This document shows, piece after piece, positions 62,257 through 64,000 of a DNA stretch of 64,000 bases. The notes beneath the pieces are model-generated. The model had not been told where the DNA came from and ran no database searches. It worked only from the letters and a program-made list of their open reading frames with translations. A program made the position numbers and the translations under genes. The stretch comes from Dichotomicrobium sp964540795 (GTDB lineage: Bacteria; Pseudomonadota; Alphaproteobacteria; Rhizobiales; Rhodomicrobiaceae). The stretch lies in contig CAZINX010000009.1 of assembly GCA_964540795.1 (NCBI GenBank), forward strand, positions 1 through 64,000, in the 5' to 3' direction. Numbering within the stretch: the stretch's first letter is position 1; every line of letters starts with the position of its first letter.

Positions 62257-63129
62257 CTAGCCGGAGGTCTGACGGCATCTGTCCTCGGTGTAAAATTCCA
62301 GCGACGACAATTTTCCCGTCAGCGCGAACGTGCCGTAGTCAATCCGCAGCTTGCGGCTCACGCCGTTCTCATACAGCCGGAACGAGAGCTGATAGTTGGG
62401 GACGCTGTCGTTTGGCGCGCCGGCCTCGAAATAGCTGATCGACACTGGCCACGACTGCAAGCCGCTCAGACGGTCCCGGCCAGGCAGGTCGTCCGCGCCG
62501 TCCTCTCCCGGGGCGATCCGCTCGCCGATGAAGGTGGTGGTGGCGAAGAGCTTGTCGCCCGTTTCCGAGCCGTCGTAGACGTTGGTCTGGATCACGCGCT
62601 CGCCGGCTCGCGCGGCTTCGAGAATCTTCAACGAGAACTGTGTCGGGAACTGCGCCTGCTGCTCGATCTGCAACTGAGCCTCGCGCGGGCCTTCGAGTGT
62701 AATGGTGATCGGCCCGCCGGCCTCCTCGCGCGCGGCTTCGCCTTTCAAGTTGTCGGTCAACTGACTGTTCAGGTATTGCGATGACTTGAACCGGAAGCGC
62801 TCCCCGGCGCTGTCCTCCCAGGTCGATGAGCGGATGTCGCTGACGACCTCCACGCCCTCGGCATCGACAATGCGGGTCACCATCCGGTTTTCCAGCGTGT
62901 AGCCCGCGCATGTCGAACCGGAGATGTCGAAGACCATACGCCCTTCGACACCCGCGATATTCTTGGCCGCGTCGGTCTCGTCCAGCTGCATCTCGTAGAC
63001 CGCGCGGTGCGGCGCGAACGGCATGTTCAGCCCGGTCGCCTGCGCGGTGGCGCAGACGGTTGTGATCGCCACGGCCGCGACGATTGCCGCGCCTGCGTTC
63101 CGGCCCAGCTTGGCTTCGCAAGAGCGCAT
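62257..63129 (-). CDS. eipB: Periplasmic cell-envelope integrity protein EipB (DUF1849)
   Basis: The 290-residue protein starts at MRSCEAKLG (AGGAAA upstream) and has a signal peptide ending near AQATG, residue 33. The mature beta-spiral fold shows HRAVYEMQLD, VEGRMVFDISGSTCAGYTLENRMVTRI and a terminal EDRCRQ. The two cysteines correspond to the disulfide known in Brucella EipB, a periplasmic protein that supports envelope integrity. It ends 11 bp from the convergent DUF3572 gene. Confidence 0.88.
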   Translation of the reverse strand: MRSCEAKLGRNAGAAIVAAVAITTVCATAQATGLNMPFAPHRAVYEMQLDETDAAKNIAGVEGRMVFDISGSTCAGYTLENRMVTRIVDAEGVEVVSDIRSSTWEDSAGERFRFKSSQYLNSQLTDNLKGEAAREEAGGPITITLEGPREAQLQIEQQAQFPTQFSLKILEAARAGERVIQTNVYDGSETGDKLFATTTFIGERIAPGEDGADDLPGRDRLSGLQSWPVSISYFEAGAPNDSVPNYQLSFRLYENGVSRKLRIDYGTFALTGKLSSLEFYTEDRCRQTSG

Positions 63130-63223
63130 GATTCTGTTTCCTGATCTCATAAGTTGAAATATACAGGGCGAGCCTGAACGCACCAACGATGAAATCGCCT
63201 GGTTGAACAGCGAGGGGGAAACT

Positions 63224-63694
63224 ATGCCCGGTATTGTGGACGAAAAGTTGCGCGAACTCAGGATCACGCTGCCGCCCGCCCCGGCCCCTGCGGCGAATTA
63301 CGCGCCCTATGCGATGGCGAGCGGCCTTTTATTCGTGGCCGGGCAGCTCCCAAAAGACGAATCAGGCCTCGCTTATGGCGGGAAACTTGGCCAGGACGTC
63401 AGTCTCGAAGATGGCCAGGCGGCCGCGCGGCTCTGCGCGCTCAACATCCTCTCGCAGGCCAAGGCGGCGCTGGGCGATCTCGACAGGATCACGCTGTGCC
63501 TGCGGCTCAACGGCTTCGTCAACAGCGCGCCGGACTTCACCGATCAGCCTTCGGTCATCAATGGCGCATCCGACCTGATGGGCCAGGTGCTCGGCACTTC
63601 CGGCGTGCATTCGCGCATCGCGGTGGGTTGCGCCAGCCTGCCGATGGGCGCGGCGGTCGAGGTGGATGCGGTCTTCGCGGTGTCGCCAGCCTGA
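63224..63694 (+). CDS. RidA/YjgF/YER057c-family protein
   Basis: The 156-residue protein is a long-type RidA: NYAPYAMASGLLFVAGQLPKD near residue 28, the central helix ARLCALNILSQAKAALGDLD, and SRIAVGCASLPMGAAVEVDAVF at the C-terminus. The arginine that binds the substrate carboxylate in imine deaminases is plausibly present. It would hydrolyse reactive enamines/imines or act as a related trimer. GAGGGGGAAACT precedes the ATG. Its stop abuts the next start. Confidence 0.88.
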   Translation: MPGIVDEKLRELRITLPPAPAPAANYAPYAMASGLLFVAGQLPKDESGLAYGGKLGQDVSLEDGQAAARLCALNILSQAKAALGDLDRITLCLRLNGFVNSAPDFTDQPSVINGASDLMGQVLGTSGVHSRIAVGCASLPMGAAVEVDAVFAVSPA

Positions 63695-64000
63695 ATGACC
63701 GCACGGCCCGACTGGCTGCTGCAGCCGATCGCGCATCGCGGGCTGCATGATGCGGCGCGCGGTGTCATCGAGAACACGCCGTCGGCCTTCGAGGCGGCGC
63801 TGCGCGCGGGCTACGCCATCGAGACGGACCTGCGCGCGGCCGGCTGCGGCACGCCGATGGTGTTTCACGACGCCACGCTGGAGCGGCTGACGCATGGCGC
63901 GGGGCCTCTTGCCGCAGTGGACGCCGCGGCGCTCGGCGCGGTACGCTTGCGCGATACGCCGGACCGGATGCTGACGCTCAAGGCCTTGCTCGATCAGGTC
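63695..64000 (+). CDS. Glycerophosphodiester phosphodiesterase, N-terminal part (runs off window)
   Basis: The first 102 codons begin MTARPDWLLQPIAHRGLHD and show the GDPD signature: the catalytic AHRG, ENTPSAFEAALRAGYAIETDLR with the metal-binding Glu and Asp, and MVFHDATLERLTHG with the second catalytic histidine. The family cleaves glycerophosphodiesters into glycerol 3-phosphate and an alcohol. It starts directly after the RidA-family stop, in one operon. The remaining two-thirds lie beyond the window edge. Confidence 0.88.
   Translation, partial: MTARPDWLLQPIAHRGLHDAARGVIENTPSAFEAALRAGYAIETDLRAAGCGTPMVFHDATLERLTHGAGPLAAVDAAALGAVRLRDTPDRMLTLKALLDQV

Overview
The window reads as chromosomal DNA from a high-GC alphaproteobacterium, most likely of the order Hyphomicrobiales (Rhizobiales). 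The grounds are a SAM-II riboswitch before metX, a DivK-type response regulator next to a DUF3572 gene, an EipB/DUF1849 periplasmic protein, an NDUFS4-type complex I accessory subunit, and the gene order metW-metX / hisC-tyrC and topA-rnr-DUF983-nudix-rpmG. Nearly every long open frame belongs to a recognisable family. A few AT-richer genes (crp/fnr-like at 10.4 kb, DUF4760-like at 34.5 kb, a membrane protein at 40.0 kb, a small protein at 53.6 kb) look like later arrivals.

Layout. 0-3 kb: remnant of an internally deleted SAF-domain oxidoreductase, then an aminotransferase/oxidoreductase pair (gnnB/gnnA-like) expected to make the 3-amino sugar nucleotide for amide-linked lipid A. 3-10 kb: an ALDH7-type aldehyde dehydrogenase divergent from a GbsR/MarR regulator, with a perfect palindromic operator between them, followed by an RND efflux pair. 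10-14 kb: a Crp/Fnr regulator, a truncated MBL hydrolase, and a CoA ligase plus crotonase operon. 14-19 kb: a four-gene envelope operon (two secreted Cys-repeat proteins, a sterol-desaturase-type hydroxylase, a GPAGN-repeat protein) divergent from an OmpR/histidine kinase pair. 19-24 kb: a second RND pump controlled by a divergent TetR with clear operators. 24-31 kb: a phosphodiesterase-fold enzyme, isoaspartyl peptidase, Lrp plus a DmdA-like GcvT enzyme, tRNA-Lys, a NYN-LOTUS protein and glyoxalase II. 31-40 kb: methionine, histidine/tyrosine and glutathione-linked genes, with tRNA-Pro and tRNA-Arg flanking the complex I subunit. 41-53.4 kb: the division and cell wall (dcw) cluster mraZ-rsmH-ftsL-ftsI-murE-mraY-murD-ftsW-murG-murC-murB, tightly coupled by 4-bp overlaps, without murF in its usual place and ending before ddl-ftsQAZ. 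54-64 kb: topA, rnr, rpmG, divK, eipB, ridA and the start of a glycerophosphodiester phosphodiesterase.

The most interesting non-coding signals are: an array of ten consecutive 10-bp-phased NCCC units before mraZ (a greatly extended MraZ box); a two-copy 160-bp intergenic repeat whose hairpin stems show compensatory changes; a two-copy 92-bp terminator-bearing repeat lying upstream of the crotonase and dmdA-like genes; and a strongly structured 250-bp stretch between rpmG and divK, where relatives usually carry pleD. No phage, CRISPR array or insertion sequence was seen.
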